From the NCBI GenBank assembly GCA_043740415.1, contig JAYUCJ010000002.1, positions 1-16,510 on the forward strand: 16,510 nt of DNA, read 5' to 3'. Shown here one piece after another: positions 7,309 to 13,655 of the stretch. The notes under the pieces were generated by a model. It made no database searches. It worked only from the letters and a program-made list of their open reading frames with translations, and had not been told where the DNA came from. Position 1 is the first letter of the stretch. Every line of letters starts with the position of its first letter. A program made the translations under genes and the position numbers. The DNA comes from Aalborgiella sp043740415 (GTDB taxonomy: Bacteria; Pseudomonadota; Gammaproteobacteria; Burkholderiales; Burkholderiaceae_C).

Positions 7309-7330
7309 GTTTGATGGATAAACCAGCAAA

Positions 7331-7348
7331 CCAAGGGTAAGCCCTAGG
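7331..7348 (-). terminator. Weak hairpin after the CBS-protein gene
   Basis: Arms at 7331-7337 and 7342-7348 pair with one A-A mismatch around a TAAG loop, just past the stop codon of the CBS protein. In the minus-strand RNA it is followed by a T-rich but interrupted run (TTTGCTGGTTT). It may partly separate the CBS gene from tctC. Confidence 0.35.
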
Positions 7349-7351
7349 AGG

Positions 7352-7810
7352 TCAACTCAAACTTTGATTCTCGTCATCTGCCGGCCAGTCGTTGATGTAG
7401 GCTTTGAGCATTTTGTTTTCAAAGTTTTGACTATCTACTACAGCCTTAGCAACGTCATAAAAGCTGATCACGCCCATCAGCATCATTTTGTCGATGACGG
7501 GCAGGTAGCGGGCGTGGCGGTCAAGCATCATGCGACGCACTTCGTCTAGTTCGGTTTCTAGCGTACAGGTCAACGGGCCGTTGTCCATAGCGCGCCAAAC
7601 CGTGGTGTCCCCAATACTGCCGCCGTTTTTGACGACTGACTTGATCACCTCACGAAATGTCAACATGCCGACGACTTTACCGTGCGATATCACCACCAAA
7701 GAACCGATGTCGTTTTCTTCCATCAGGTTCACCGCGCTGGATAAACTGTCTTCTGGGGTGCAGGTGTACAGCGTGCTGCCTTTGACGCGAAGAATGTCGC
7801 TAACTTTCAT
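7352..7810 (-). CDS. Two-CBS-domain protein
   Basis: The 152-residue soluble protein consists almost only of a tandem CBS pair (Bateman module). The first repeat (about residues 1-62) includes TPEDSLSSAVNLMEENDIGSL and GKVVGMLTFREV. The second (about 72-130) includes LETELDEVRRMMLDRHARYL and MLMGVISFYDVAKAVV. Such modules usually bind adenine nucleotides or similar ligands and signal energy state to a partner, but no partner domain is fused here. The start is ATG 7810, with AGGAG eight bases upstream. It lies upstream of tctC on the same strand but is separated by 164 bp containing a weak hairpin and an operator, so a link to oxalate transport is only positional. It is divergent from metY. 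The function is unknown beyond a ligand-sensing role. Confidence 0.88.
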   Translation of the reverse strand: MKVSDILRVKGSTLYTCTPEDSLSSAVNLMEENDIGSLVVISHGKVVGMLTFREVIKSVVKNGGSIGDTTVWRAMDNGPLTCTLETELDEVRRMMLDRHARYLPVIDKMMLMGVISFYDVAKAVVDSQNFENKMLKAYINDWPADDENQSLS

Positions 7811-7950
7811 GATGAGCTCCTAAGAAAGAAGAGAAATAAGGTGTGACAATAATGAGAATAATATAGCCCACAATGTAGACTTGTGCGTAGTTATTCGCAT
7901 GTTAATTGCACCTTATTGCAGCTTATTTGAAAAAAGCAGAGGAAATTTAA
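7811..7950. promoter_or_regulatory. Divergent CBS-protein/metY intergenic region
   Basis: This 140-bp AT-rich region must hold the promoters of both divergent genes. I can support the metY ribosome binding site (GAGG at 7940-7943) and the CBS-gene AGGAG at the other end. I see no methionine-type riboswitch fold and no clear operator. Confidence 0.4.
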
Positions 7951-9267
7951 ATGCCCGGCTATTCAGACCCCAGTTTTGACACCCTTGCCCTGCACGCAGG
8001 CGCATCACCCGACCCCGTGACGGGCGCGCGTGCGGTGCCGATTCACCTCACCACCTCGTTTGTGTTCGAATCCAGCGACCACGCCGCTGCGCTGTTCAAC
8101 CTGGAGCGCTCAGGCCACGTCTACAGCCGCATCAGCAACCCGACCAACGCGGTGCTGGAGCAGCGGGTCGCAGCGCTGGAAGGCGGCATTGGCGCGATCA
8201 CCACTGCCAGCGGCCAGGCCGCGCTGCACCTGAGCATCGCCACGCTGATGGGCGCTGGCTCGCACATCGTCGCATCAACCGCGCTGTATGGCGGTTCGCA
8301 AAACCTGCTGCACTACACGATGCGCCGCTTTGGGATTGAAACGACCTTCGTCAAACCCAACGACATCGACGGCTGGCGCAAGGCCGTGCAGCCCAACACC
8401 AAGCTATTTTTTGGCGAAACCGTGGGTAATCCGGGGCTGGATGTGCTGGATATCCCCACCGTCAAGACAATAGCCCACGAAGCCGGCGTGCCGCTGCTGG
8501 TAGACAGCACCCTTACCTCGCCGTGGCTGATGAAGCCGCTGGACTTTGGCGCAGACCTGGTCTACCACTCAGCCACCAAGTTTTTGAGCGGTCACGGCAC
8601 CGTCATTGGCGGCGTGGTCGTCGACGGTGGCTCGTTTGACTGGGAAGGCCCAGCTACAGCAGGCAAATTTGCCGAGCTGACGCAGGCCTACGACGGCTTT
8701 CACAACATGGTGTTCAGCGAAGAATCCACCGTCGGTGCGTTTTTGTTGCGTGCCCGCCGCGAAGGCCTGCGAGATTTCGGTGCCTGCATGAGCCCGCACA
8801 CCGCCTGGCTGATTTTGCAGGGCATCGAAACCCTGCCGTTGCGGATGGCGCGGCACATGGGCAACACGCAAAAAGTCGTCGAATTCTTGGCGGCGCACCC
8901 GTTTGTGTCCCGCGTCGGCCACCCGATGTTGGAGTCGCACTCCAGCTACGCTTTAGCTAGCAAACTATTGCCACGCGGTGCCGGCTCGGTGTTCAGCTTC
9001 GACCTGAAAGGCAGCCGCGAGCAGGGAAAAGCCTTTGTCGAAGCGCTCAAAATCTTCAGTCACTTGGCCAATGTGGGCGATTGCCGTAGTTTGGTGATCC
9101 ACCCCGCCAGCACGACGCATTTCCGCATGACGGACGAGGCGCTGGCCGCAGGCGGCATCACCCAAGGCACGATCCGCCTCAGCATCGGGCTGGAAGACCC
9201 GGATGATTTGCTGGACGATTTGAAACGCGCCCTTAAAATCGCTGTAGCCGGCGTAATTAATGCCTAA
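7951..9267 (+). CDS. metY: O-acetylhomoserine (thiol)-lyase family enzyme, PLP-dependent
   Basis: This 438-residue enzyme of the Cys/Met-metabolism PLP family most likely joins O-acetylhomoserine with sulfide to give homocysteine (direct sulfhydrylation). The order of motifs fits MetY: DTLALHAG near residue 10, the YSRISNPT substrate/PLP phosphate loop, ASGQAA, the ST-LYGGS segment, and the PLP lysine in HSATKFLSGHG (K210). The length of about 430 favours MetY over the shorter MetB/MetC/MetZ group (about 380-400). The start is ATG 7951, with GAGG eight bases upstream. It is convergent with the asparaginase, with only 48 bp between stops and no good terminator. Its base composition is clearly higher than the oxalate block (40/60 and 35/60 G+C in two sampled lines against 27/60 in a tctC line). 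An O-succinylhomoserine substrate is possible but less likely. Confidence 0.88.
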   Translation: MPGYSDPSFDTLALHAGASPDPVTGARAVPIHLTTSFVFESSDHAAALFNLERSGHVYSRISNPTNAVLEQRVAALEGGIGAITTASGQAALHLSIATLMGAGSHIVASTALYGGSQNLLHYTMRRFGIETTFVKPNDIDGWRKAVQPNTKLFFGETVGNPGLDVLDIPTVKTIAHEAGVPLLVDSTLTSPWLMKPLDFGADLVYHSATKFLSGHGTVIGGVVVDGGSFDWEGPATAGKFAELTQAYDGFHNMVFSEESTVGAFLLRARREGLRDFGACMSPHTAWLILQGIETLPLRMARHMGNTQKVVEFLAAHPFVSRVGHPMLESHSSYALASKLLPRGAGSVFSFDLKGSREQGKAFVEALKIFSHLANVGDCRSLVIHPASTTHFRMTDEALAAGGITQGTIRLSIGLEDPDDLLDDLKRALKIAVAGVINA

Positions 9268-9270
9268 AAT

Positions 9271-9287
9271 GCTATCAGAAGTATAGT
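9271..9287. repeat. Small CTAT-N7-ATAG palindrome after metY
   Basis: CTAT at 9272-9275 and ATAG at 9283-9286 are separated by seven bases, in the short gap between the convergent metY and asparaginase genes. The same arms and spacing recur at 9645-9665 and 15446-15460. It has no T-tract and is a poor terminator. Confidence 0.4.
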
Positions 9288-9315
9288 AAATTAAATACGA
9301 ATAGCCTACAACTGG

Positions 9316-10335
9316 TTACTTCAAAGCCAAATGCAGCATCAACGCAATCCGCGCCTTGACGGGTGCCAAACCACCCGAATCGCCAAACTGCGTATCCGCC
9401 TTGCCCACCAAAGAACCAAATGCGCAACGCGAGCTGCGCCAAACGACCACGCCAGCAGCTTCGGCGGCCTGCAAGGCGCGCTCTAACTCTTTACTGATGG
9501 TGCCATTGCCAGTTGCGGCAACCACAATGCCACGTAATATATTTACAGTGGCAGCAGTTCGTTGTGCCAGCAGTGCCTGCACGCCGTCCCCAGTTGCACC
9601 TGAGTGGTTTAAGACGATTTCGACACGTGGCAAAAGCCCTAATTTTGCTATATAATTTATAGCAACATATGCATTATTTACACCGGCTATAGACATATTT
9701 GACTCGTAATTTCGATAGGTGACGAGTTTTCCCTCTTTCACATACCCAATCGCCCCTGCATCACCAGAGCTGAAGGCGTCTAAGCGGTAGTTATGCACTT
9801 TTTGTACGTCAACAGCACTGTGAATCGTGCTGGCACACACGGCCACCACCGCTTTGATCTGGTCACTTGAAGCGACTGCCAAGGCGTCAAGCAAATTCTG
9901 TGGACCATCAGGTGCGACCGCTGTGGATGGGCGCATCGCACACGTCAAAACCACGGGTTTGTCGGTTTTCAATACCGAGTGCATGAAAAACGCGGTTTCT
10001 TCCAATGTGTCCGTACCATGCGTGATGACGATACCCTTCACTTGCGGCTGCGACAGCCAGTATGTGCAGCGCGCCAGCAAGCGCAGCCACACCTCGAAAG
10101 TCATGTCTTTGCTGTCCACTTGCGCCACTTGCTCACAAACCAGCTCGCAGCCAGCATAGGAAGCCTTACCCGCAATTCCTGAAGAATCCGTCAAGGAAGG
10201 AATAGCCGCTAAAAGCGTCTCTACGCCAACTTCTGAAGCTGTGTAATCGACATTATCCGTTGCTGAGCTAGATTTACCCGCAATCGTGCCGCCTGTACCT
10301 AAAACGATGATTTGTTTGTGCTTTTGAGTTTCCAT
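9316..10335 (-). CDS. L-asparaginase (type I/II, Asparaginase/GlnA superfamily)
   Basis: This enzyme hydrolyses L-asparagine to aspartate and ammonia. From ATG 10335 it has 339 residues and no signal peptide, suggesting cytoplasmic location. The catalytic set of the bacterial family is present: the nucleophile Thr17 in VLGTGGTIAG, Tyr31 in NVDYTA, Ser75, the pair Thr108-Asp109 in ITHGTDTLEETAFF, and Lys179 in VQKVHNYRLDAF. The open frame continues upstream to 10515 through a hydrophobic stretch. That extension would overlap both LexA boxes and the lexA start and does not resemble the family, so I take METQKHKQ as the N-terminus even though its ribosome binding site is weak. It is divergent from lexA, so the SOS boxes could also affect it. 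Whether the enzyme prefers asparagine or also takes glutamine cannot be read from sequence. Confidence 0.9.
   Translation of the reverse strand: METQKHKQIIVLGTGGTIAGKSSSATDNVDYTASEVGVETLLAAIPSLTDSSGIAGKASYAGCELVCEQVAQVDSKDMTFEVWLRLLARCTYWLSQPQVKGIVITHGTDTLEETAFFMHSVLKTDKPVVLTCAMRPSTAVAPDGPQNLLDALAVASSDQIKAVVAVCASTIHSAVDVQKVHNYRLDAFSSGDAGAIGYVKEGKLVTYRNYESNMSIAGVNNAYVAINYIAKLGLLPRVEIVLNHSGATGDGVQALLAQRTAATVNILRGIVVAATGNGTISKELERALQAAEAAGVVVWRSSRCAFGSLVGKADTQFGDSGGLAPVKARIALMLHLALK
9645..9665. repeat. Perfect 8-bp-arm palindrome inside the asparaginase gene
   Basis: TTGCTATA and TATAGCAA are exact inverted repeats around a TAATT loop. The element lies in frame within the coding region and encodes part of AYVAINYIAKLGL. 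It contains the CTAT-N7-ATAG core also seen after metY and in the addA-like gene. Its AT-richness contrasts with the surrounding gene. Confidence 0.55.
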
Positions 10336-10429
10336 GGTGGTTATTTTGCAGGGAGTTATGAAGTGATTTGTACGAAGTTTGCTATTTATTTTGATAATTT
10401 TGCAAAAAATGCTTGCATTGCTGTAGAAA

Positions 10430-10445
10430 CTGGTTAAAAATACAG
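10430..10445 (+). promoter_or_regulatory. LexA (SOS) box 1 upstream of lexA
   Basis: CTGG-N8-ACAG matches the gamma/betaproteobacterial SOS box (CTGT-N8-ACAG) with one mismatch in the left arm, and the spacer is AT-rich. Its centre lies 19 bp from that of the second box, close to the tandem arrangement at E. coli lexA. Confidence 0.7.
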
Positions 10446-10448
10446 CTA

Positions 10449-10464
10449 CTGTGCAAAAAAACAG
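10449..10464 (+). promoter_or_regulatory. LexA (SOS) box 2 upstream of lexA
   Basis: CTGTGCAAAAAAACAG is a perfect CTGT-N8-ACAG site with an A-rich spacer, extended to TACTGT on the left as in strong E. coli boxes. It ends 38 bp before the lexA ATG. It implies LexA autorepression. Confidence 0.88.
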
Positions 10465-10502
10465 CAAATTTAGTTTAACTACTCTGTTCTTTAGGAGCCA
10501 CC

Positions 10503-11240
10503 ATGAGCAATACAATTAAGAATATGGCAAGCGACATGCCAAGTTTCAGCGACAAGTTCACGATCAAGTTAACTGCGCGTCAGCAGCAAATTTTAGAGTT
10601 AATCCAAAATTCTATCGCCCGCACGGGCTCGCCACCAACGCGTGCTGAAATCGCCACCGAGTTTGGTTTCAAATCTGCCAACGCTTCTGAAGAACATTTG
10701 AAGGCCTTGGCACGCAAAGGCGCGATTGAGTTGGTCAGCGGCACGTCTCGCGGTATTCGCCTCAAAGGTGACTCGTTGCAGTCCATCAACGCCTCACGCT
10801 CAAAACAATTCAAAGAGCAGTCTTCGTTGCCCCATCCTAATTTTTCGAGTCTTTTGCAACTACCGCTGATTGGCCGCGTTGCTGCCGGCAACCCTATCCT
10901 GGCGCAAGAAAACGTCGAACAAAGCTACAGTTTTGAGAGCAGCATGTTTGCTCACAAGCCAGACTACTTGCTCAAAGTCAAAGGCATGAGCATGCGCGAT
11001 GCTGGCATCATGGACGGCGATTTGCTCGCAGTGCAGTCTGCCAAAGACGCCCGCAACGGTCAAATCGTTGTTGCTCGTTTGGGTGAAGAAGTCACCGTGA
11101 AGCGCTACCGTCGAACCCAAAACTTGATCGAATTGTTGCCAGAAAACCCTGACTTCAAGATCATCACCGTTGACCCTGAAGAGCCGTTTGCCATTGAAGG
11201 CCTAGCTGTAGGTTTGATTCGTAACACCTTCATGATGTAA
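10503..11240 (+). CDS. lexA: LexA repressor, SOS response master regulator
   Basis: LexA represses DNA-damage genes and cleaves itself when RecA filaments form. The start is ATG 10503, with AGGAG five bases upstream. The N-terminal winged helix (LTARQQQILELIQ at about 23-35, then PPTRAEIATEFGFKSANASEEHLKALARKGAIE) binds SOS boxes. The C-terminal peptidase domain has the Ala128-Gly129 cleavage bond (GRVAAGNPI), catalytic Ser163 (KGMSMRDAGI) and Lys200 (GEEVTVKRY). At 245 residues it is longer than the usual 200-225, because of about 20 extra N-terminal residues and a serine-rich linker (about 88-117). Two SOS boxes precede it. It is divergent from the asparaginase. No imuA, dnaE2 or recA partner is seen next to it. 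Confidence 0.97.
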   Translation: MSNTIKNMASDMPSFSDKFTIKLTARQQQILELIQNSIARTGSPPTRAEIATEFGFKSANASEEHLKALARKGAIELVSGTSRGIRLKGDSLQSINASRSKQFKEQSSLPHPNFSSLLQLPLIGRVAAGNPILAQENVEQSYSFESSMFAHKPDYLLKVKGMSMRDAGIMDGDLLAVQSAKDARNGQIVVARLGEEVTVKRYRRTQNLIELLPENPDFKIITVDPEEPFAIEGLAVGLIRNTFMM

Positions 11241-11310
11241 AAAATCACCCGTTGCCGCAGCAGGTGGCGGGCGTATGGTGGCCTCAACATGGCATTTAAC
11301 CGTGTTTTCT

Positions 11311-11326
11311 CGCGATTTTTATCGCG
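11311..11326. repeat. Small hairpin in the lexA downstream gap
   Basis: CGCGAT and ATCGCG are perfect arms around TTTT, 71 bp after the lexA stop. No T-tract follows on either side, so termination is doubtful. The rest of the gap at 11241-11407 is GC-richer and unremarkable, apart from the ribosome binding site AGGAG of the next gene. Confidence 0.3.
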
Positions 11327-11407
11327 TGCGGGGCTGACATCACCCTGCTGTAGCAATTTCTTAACAATCCTGCCTATGTTTTACCTCTGACTATTTAGGA
11401 GTTTCAC

Positions 11408-11713
11408 ATGGGATTCAATCAATTTTCCGAAAAATCTACCGTTCATACATCGACTCGATCTAACGATTTATTCAGCGACGTCATTTCAGGATGTTTAGCT
11501 GGTTTTGGTATTTGGACCACGCCCTCACCCAATTTAGCTGCGGCAAAGCCTCAAACCGCAGATAACAACGTCTTTCCATTGCGAGTCATTCGCGTCAAAG
11601 ACACCAATTCACAGATTTCGGTAGCAGCTAATGCGCCAAAAATGGCTGGTCGTATGGTTATTTCAGGTCGTATGGCTGATGTTTGTGCTGAATTAGACCG
11701 ATTAGCCGCATGA
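11408..11713 (+). CDS. Hypothetical 101-residue protein
   Basis: I do not recognise a family. The case for a real gene is an AGGAG ribosome binding site nine bases before ATG 11408, a clean frame with normal codon use, and a terminator-like hairpin after it. The first half (about 1-45) is polar, then glycine-rich and mildly hydrophobic (DVISGCLAGFGIWTTPSPNLAAAK). The second half (about 55-101) looks like a small beta-rich unit (VFPLRVIRVKDTNSQISVAA) ending in a helix, GRMADVCAELDRLAA. There is no signal peptide and one weak hydrophobic stretch, too short for a confident membrane helix. It follows lexA by 167 bp in the same direction, but I find no SOS box in front of it, so co-regulation is not shown. 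Confidence 0.7.
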   Translation: MGFNQFSEKSTVHTSTRSNDLFSDVISGCLAGFGIWTTPSPNLAAAKPQTADNNVFPLRVIRVKDTNSQISVAANAPKMAGRMVISGRMADVCAELDRLAA

Positions 11714-11748
11714 TTTTGTAAGCTTATCCTGTCGCTTTATGCGTCTGT

Positions 11749-11797
11749 AGGACAGCAACTACATGACTTGTGGCTGCTGTCCTCTGTTACTTTTGTT
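11749..11797 (+). terminator. Candidate terminator after the 101-residue gene
   Basis: AGGACAGCA (11749-11757) pairs perfectly with TGCTGTCCT (11775-11783) around a 17-base loop. It is followed by a T-rich run (CTGTTACTTTTGTTT). The loop is long and the T-run is interrupted, so the call is moderate. It would separate the small gene from the exported protein downstream. Confidence 0.55.
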
Positions 11798-11852
11798 TGA
11801 CACCTTCAATACTTACAACATCAATAACGATTTTGTAATTCTGGAGGCTCTC

Positions 11853-12464
11853 ATGAAATTATCACATCAACAATCAAGCATGGATGTCGGAAAAATAGTT
11901 TTAAATGCAAGCACATTTGTCAAATTTGCGTTCGTAGCTCTAACTGCAGTCGTGGCGAGTCTCGCAATAAGCACACAAGTATCAGCCCAGTCAATAAGCA
12001 AAGCTGACTACAGCGCAGCAAAGACGAGAATAAGCTCTGAATACAAAGCCGATAAAACTATCTGCAAACAACTGGCAGGAAATGCCAAAGACATTTGCAT
12101 CGAAGAAGCCAAGGCTAAAGAAAAGATTGCCAAAGCAGAGTTGACCTTTAGTTATACAGCCAAAACGTCTGATAAAGTCAAAATTTCTACCGTCAAAGCA
12201 GATACATCGTTTGCCATTGCGAAAGAAAAATGCGATGACTTATCGGGTATTCCTAAAACAACTTGCAGAACAGATGCAAAAGCCACTCATACGAAAACGC
12301 TGGCTGACATCAAAATGGGCAAACAAATCAGTGCTGCAAAAACTGACGATGCCCAAACCAAGATAGACGCTGACTATAAAGTTGCTACTCAGAAATGTGC
12401 AACGCTAGCTGACGATGCTAAATCCAGTTGCGTCGCGGCTGCCAAAACGAAGTTTGGCAAATAA
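11853..12464 (+). CDS. Exported protein with three Cys-pair helical repeats, function unknown
   Basis: The 203-residue protein starts at ATG 11853, where GGAGG lies six bases upstream. It has a signal peptide: a basic start, a hydrophobic core at about 24-40 (KFAFVALTAVVASLAIS) and VSA-Q cleavage near residue 45. The mature part is almost all Lys, Ala, Asp and Thr and is probably helical. It carries six cysteines only, in three pairs, C71/C82, C127/C138 and C182/C193. Each pair has the CX10C spacing, and repeats are spaced by 56 and 55 residues. Each unit reads roughly Y/F-K-x-A-x-x-x-C-x-x-L-(A/S)-x-x-x-K-x-x-C-x-x-x-A-K. Disulfide-pinned helical hairpins in the periplasm are an inference. 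I recall similar Lys/Ala-rich proteins in Burkholderiales genomes labelled hypothetical or TolA-like, but I know of no function. No partner gene is evident. Confidence 0.8.
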   Translation: MKLSHQQSSMDVGKIVLNASTFVKFAFVALTAVVASLAISTQVSAQSISKADYSAAKTRISSEYKADKTICKQLAGNAKDICIEEAKAKEKIAKAELTFSYTAKTSDKVKISTVKADTSFAIAKEKCDDLSGIPKTTCRTDAKATHTKTLADIKMGKQISAAKTDDAQTKIDADYKVATQKCATLADDAKSSCVAAAKTKFGK

Positions 12465-12633
12465 ATGCAAATTCGAGTTGCATGACTCATTTGGCACAAA
12501 TTTTAAAATTTTGAATTAACTACCCCCTATGAATGATCGCGATTGGTCATTTCCTACAGACAGCAGTTACGTAATATTAAGTAAACTTGAGGGCGAATCA
12601 AATAATGCGCCAAGATTTAGGCACAATATCGGC
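12465..12633 (+). promoter_or_regulatory. Gap upstream of the hydroxyacid dehydrogenase
   Basis: This 169-bp region contains an AT-rich palindromic stretch, AAATTTTAAAATTTT, near 12497-12511. It may hold the promoter of the dehydrogenase, but no -35/-10 pair is clear. An in-frame ATG at 12529 lacks a ribosome binding site. Confidence 0.3.
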
Positions 12634-13641
12634 ATGAATATTGTGATCCTAGACGACTACCAAGATGCTGTCCGTAAGCTCCTCTGCGCTGCCAAGTTAG
12701 ATGCCTTCAATGCCAAGGTTTATACCAACACTGTCAAAGGCGTTGGTCAGCTCGCTTTGCGATTGAAAGATGCTGACATCATTGTGCTGATTCGTGAACG
12801 CACGCCTTTGAACCGACAGCTCATCGAAAAGCTGCCCAAACTCAAGCTGATCGTGCAAACCGGCAAAGTCGGTTCTCACATTGACGTGAATGCCTGCACT
12901 GAGCACGGCATCGCCGTTGCCGACGGCACAGGCTCACCGACGGCACCTGCAGAAATGACCTGGGCGCTCATCATGGCGGCCATGCGTCGCTTGCCGCAAT
13001 ACATCGCCACGCTCAAGCACGGTGGCTGGCAGCAATCAGGCTTAAAAACAACAGCCATGCCGGCAAATTTTGGTCTTGGTATGAATCTCAAAGGCCGTAC
13101 CTTGGGCATTTGGGGTTACGGCAAAATCGGGCAATTGGTCGCTGGCTTTGGCCAAGCCTTTGGCATGAATGTGATGGTTTGGGGCGGCGAAGAGTCGCGC
13201 CAAAAAGCCAGAAATGATGGCTACGCTTCAGCAACGTCGGTCGAAGCCTTTTTCACGGTCTGCGATATCATCACGCTGCACCTGCGCTTGCACGATGCAA
13301 CGCGTGGCTTGGTGACATCGCAATTGTTGTCGTTGATGAAACCCACGTCGCTCTTGGTGAACACATCTCGCGCCGAGCTTATCGAACCCGATGCCCTCAT
13401 CTCAGCACTCAACCGTGGCCGCCCCGGTATGGCTGCCGTTGATGTGTATGAAACCGAGCCCGTGCTGCAAGGTCAAGCGCTGTTGCGCTTAGAAAACTGC
13501 ATCTGCACGCCGCACATTGGCTACGTCGAGCAAGATACCTATGAAATGTACTTCAGCGCCGCCTTTGACAATATCCTCAATTTCGTCAAAGGCACGCCTA
13601 CCAATATTGTCAATCCAGGCGCATTGCAGGTTAGACGCTAG
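12634..13641 (+). CDS. D-2-hydroxyacid dehydrogenase family protein
   Basis: This cytoplasmic NAD(P)-dependent oxidoreductase interconverts a D-2-hydroxyacid and a 2-oxoacid. From ATG 12634 it has 335 residues, the family's usual size. An in-frame ATG at 12529 would add 35 residues that do not look like the family, and neither has a strong ribosome binding site. The substrate domain flanks a Rossmann domain with GYGKIG at 161-166. The catalytic triad is visible as Arg246 (NTSRAELIE), Glu275 (DVYETEP) and His293 (CTPHIGYVE). The family includes SerA, glyoxylate/hydroxypyruvate reductases and D-lactate enzymes. The start MNIVILDDYQDAVRKL and the GxG segment SPTAPAEMTWALIMAAMRR suggest the branch often annotated as a phosphoglycerate-dehydrogenase-like protein. 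The substrate is not determined. It is convergent with the flavoprotein, 14 bp apart. Confidence 0.9.
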   Translation: MNIVILDDYQDAVRKLLCAAKLDAFNAKVYTNTVKGVGQLALRLKDADIIVLIRERTPLNRQLIEKLPKLKLIVQTGKVGSHIDVNACTEHGIAVADGTGSPTAPAEMTWALIMAAMRRLPQYIATLKHGGWQQSGLKTTAMPANFGLGMNLKGRTLGIWGYGKIGQLVAGFGQAFGMNVMVWGGEESRQKARNDGYASATSVEAFFTVCDIITLHLRLHDATRGLVTSQLLSLMKPTSLLVNTSRAELIEPDALISALNRGRPGMAAVDVYETEPVLQGQALLRLENCICTPHIGYVEQDTYEMYFSAAFDNILNFVKGTPTNIVNPGALQVRR

Positions 13642-13655
13642 GCTAGCCCATCCAA

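Noticed and set aside
7884..7899. TGCG-N8-CGCA inverted arms in the CBS/metY gap
   Set aside because: Four-base arms with no inner symmetry and no second copy are too weak to call an operator.
7811..7950. SAM-type riboswitch upstream of metY
   Set aside because: The 140-bp AT-rich leader shows no multi-helix conserved core that I can recognise.
10421..10445. CTGT at 10421 paired with ACAG at 10442 as a LexA box
   Set aside because: The spacer is 17 bases. The CTGG-N8-ACAG reading at 10430-10445 has correct SOS spacing and is preferred.
11745..11755. CTGTAGGACAG as a third LexA box
   Set aside because: The spacer is only three bases instead of eight, and the sequence forms the left arm of a terminator-like hairpin.
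12529..12633. N-terminal 35-residue extension of the hydroxyacid dehydrogenase
   Set aside because: It has no ribosome binding site at 12529, the polar sequence is unlike the family, and MNIVILDDYQ is the expected start of the fold.
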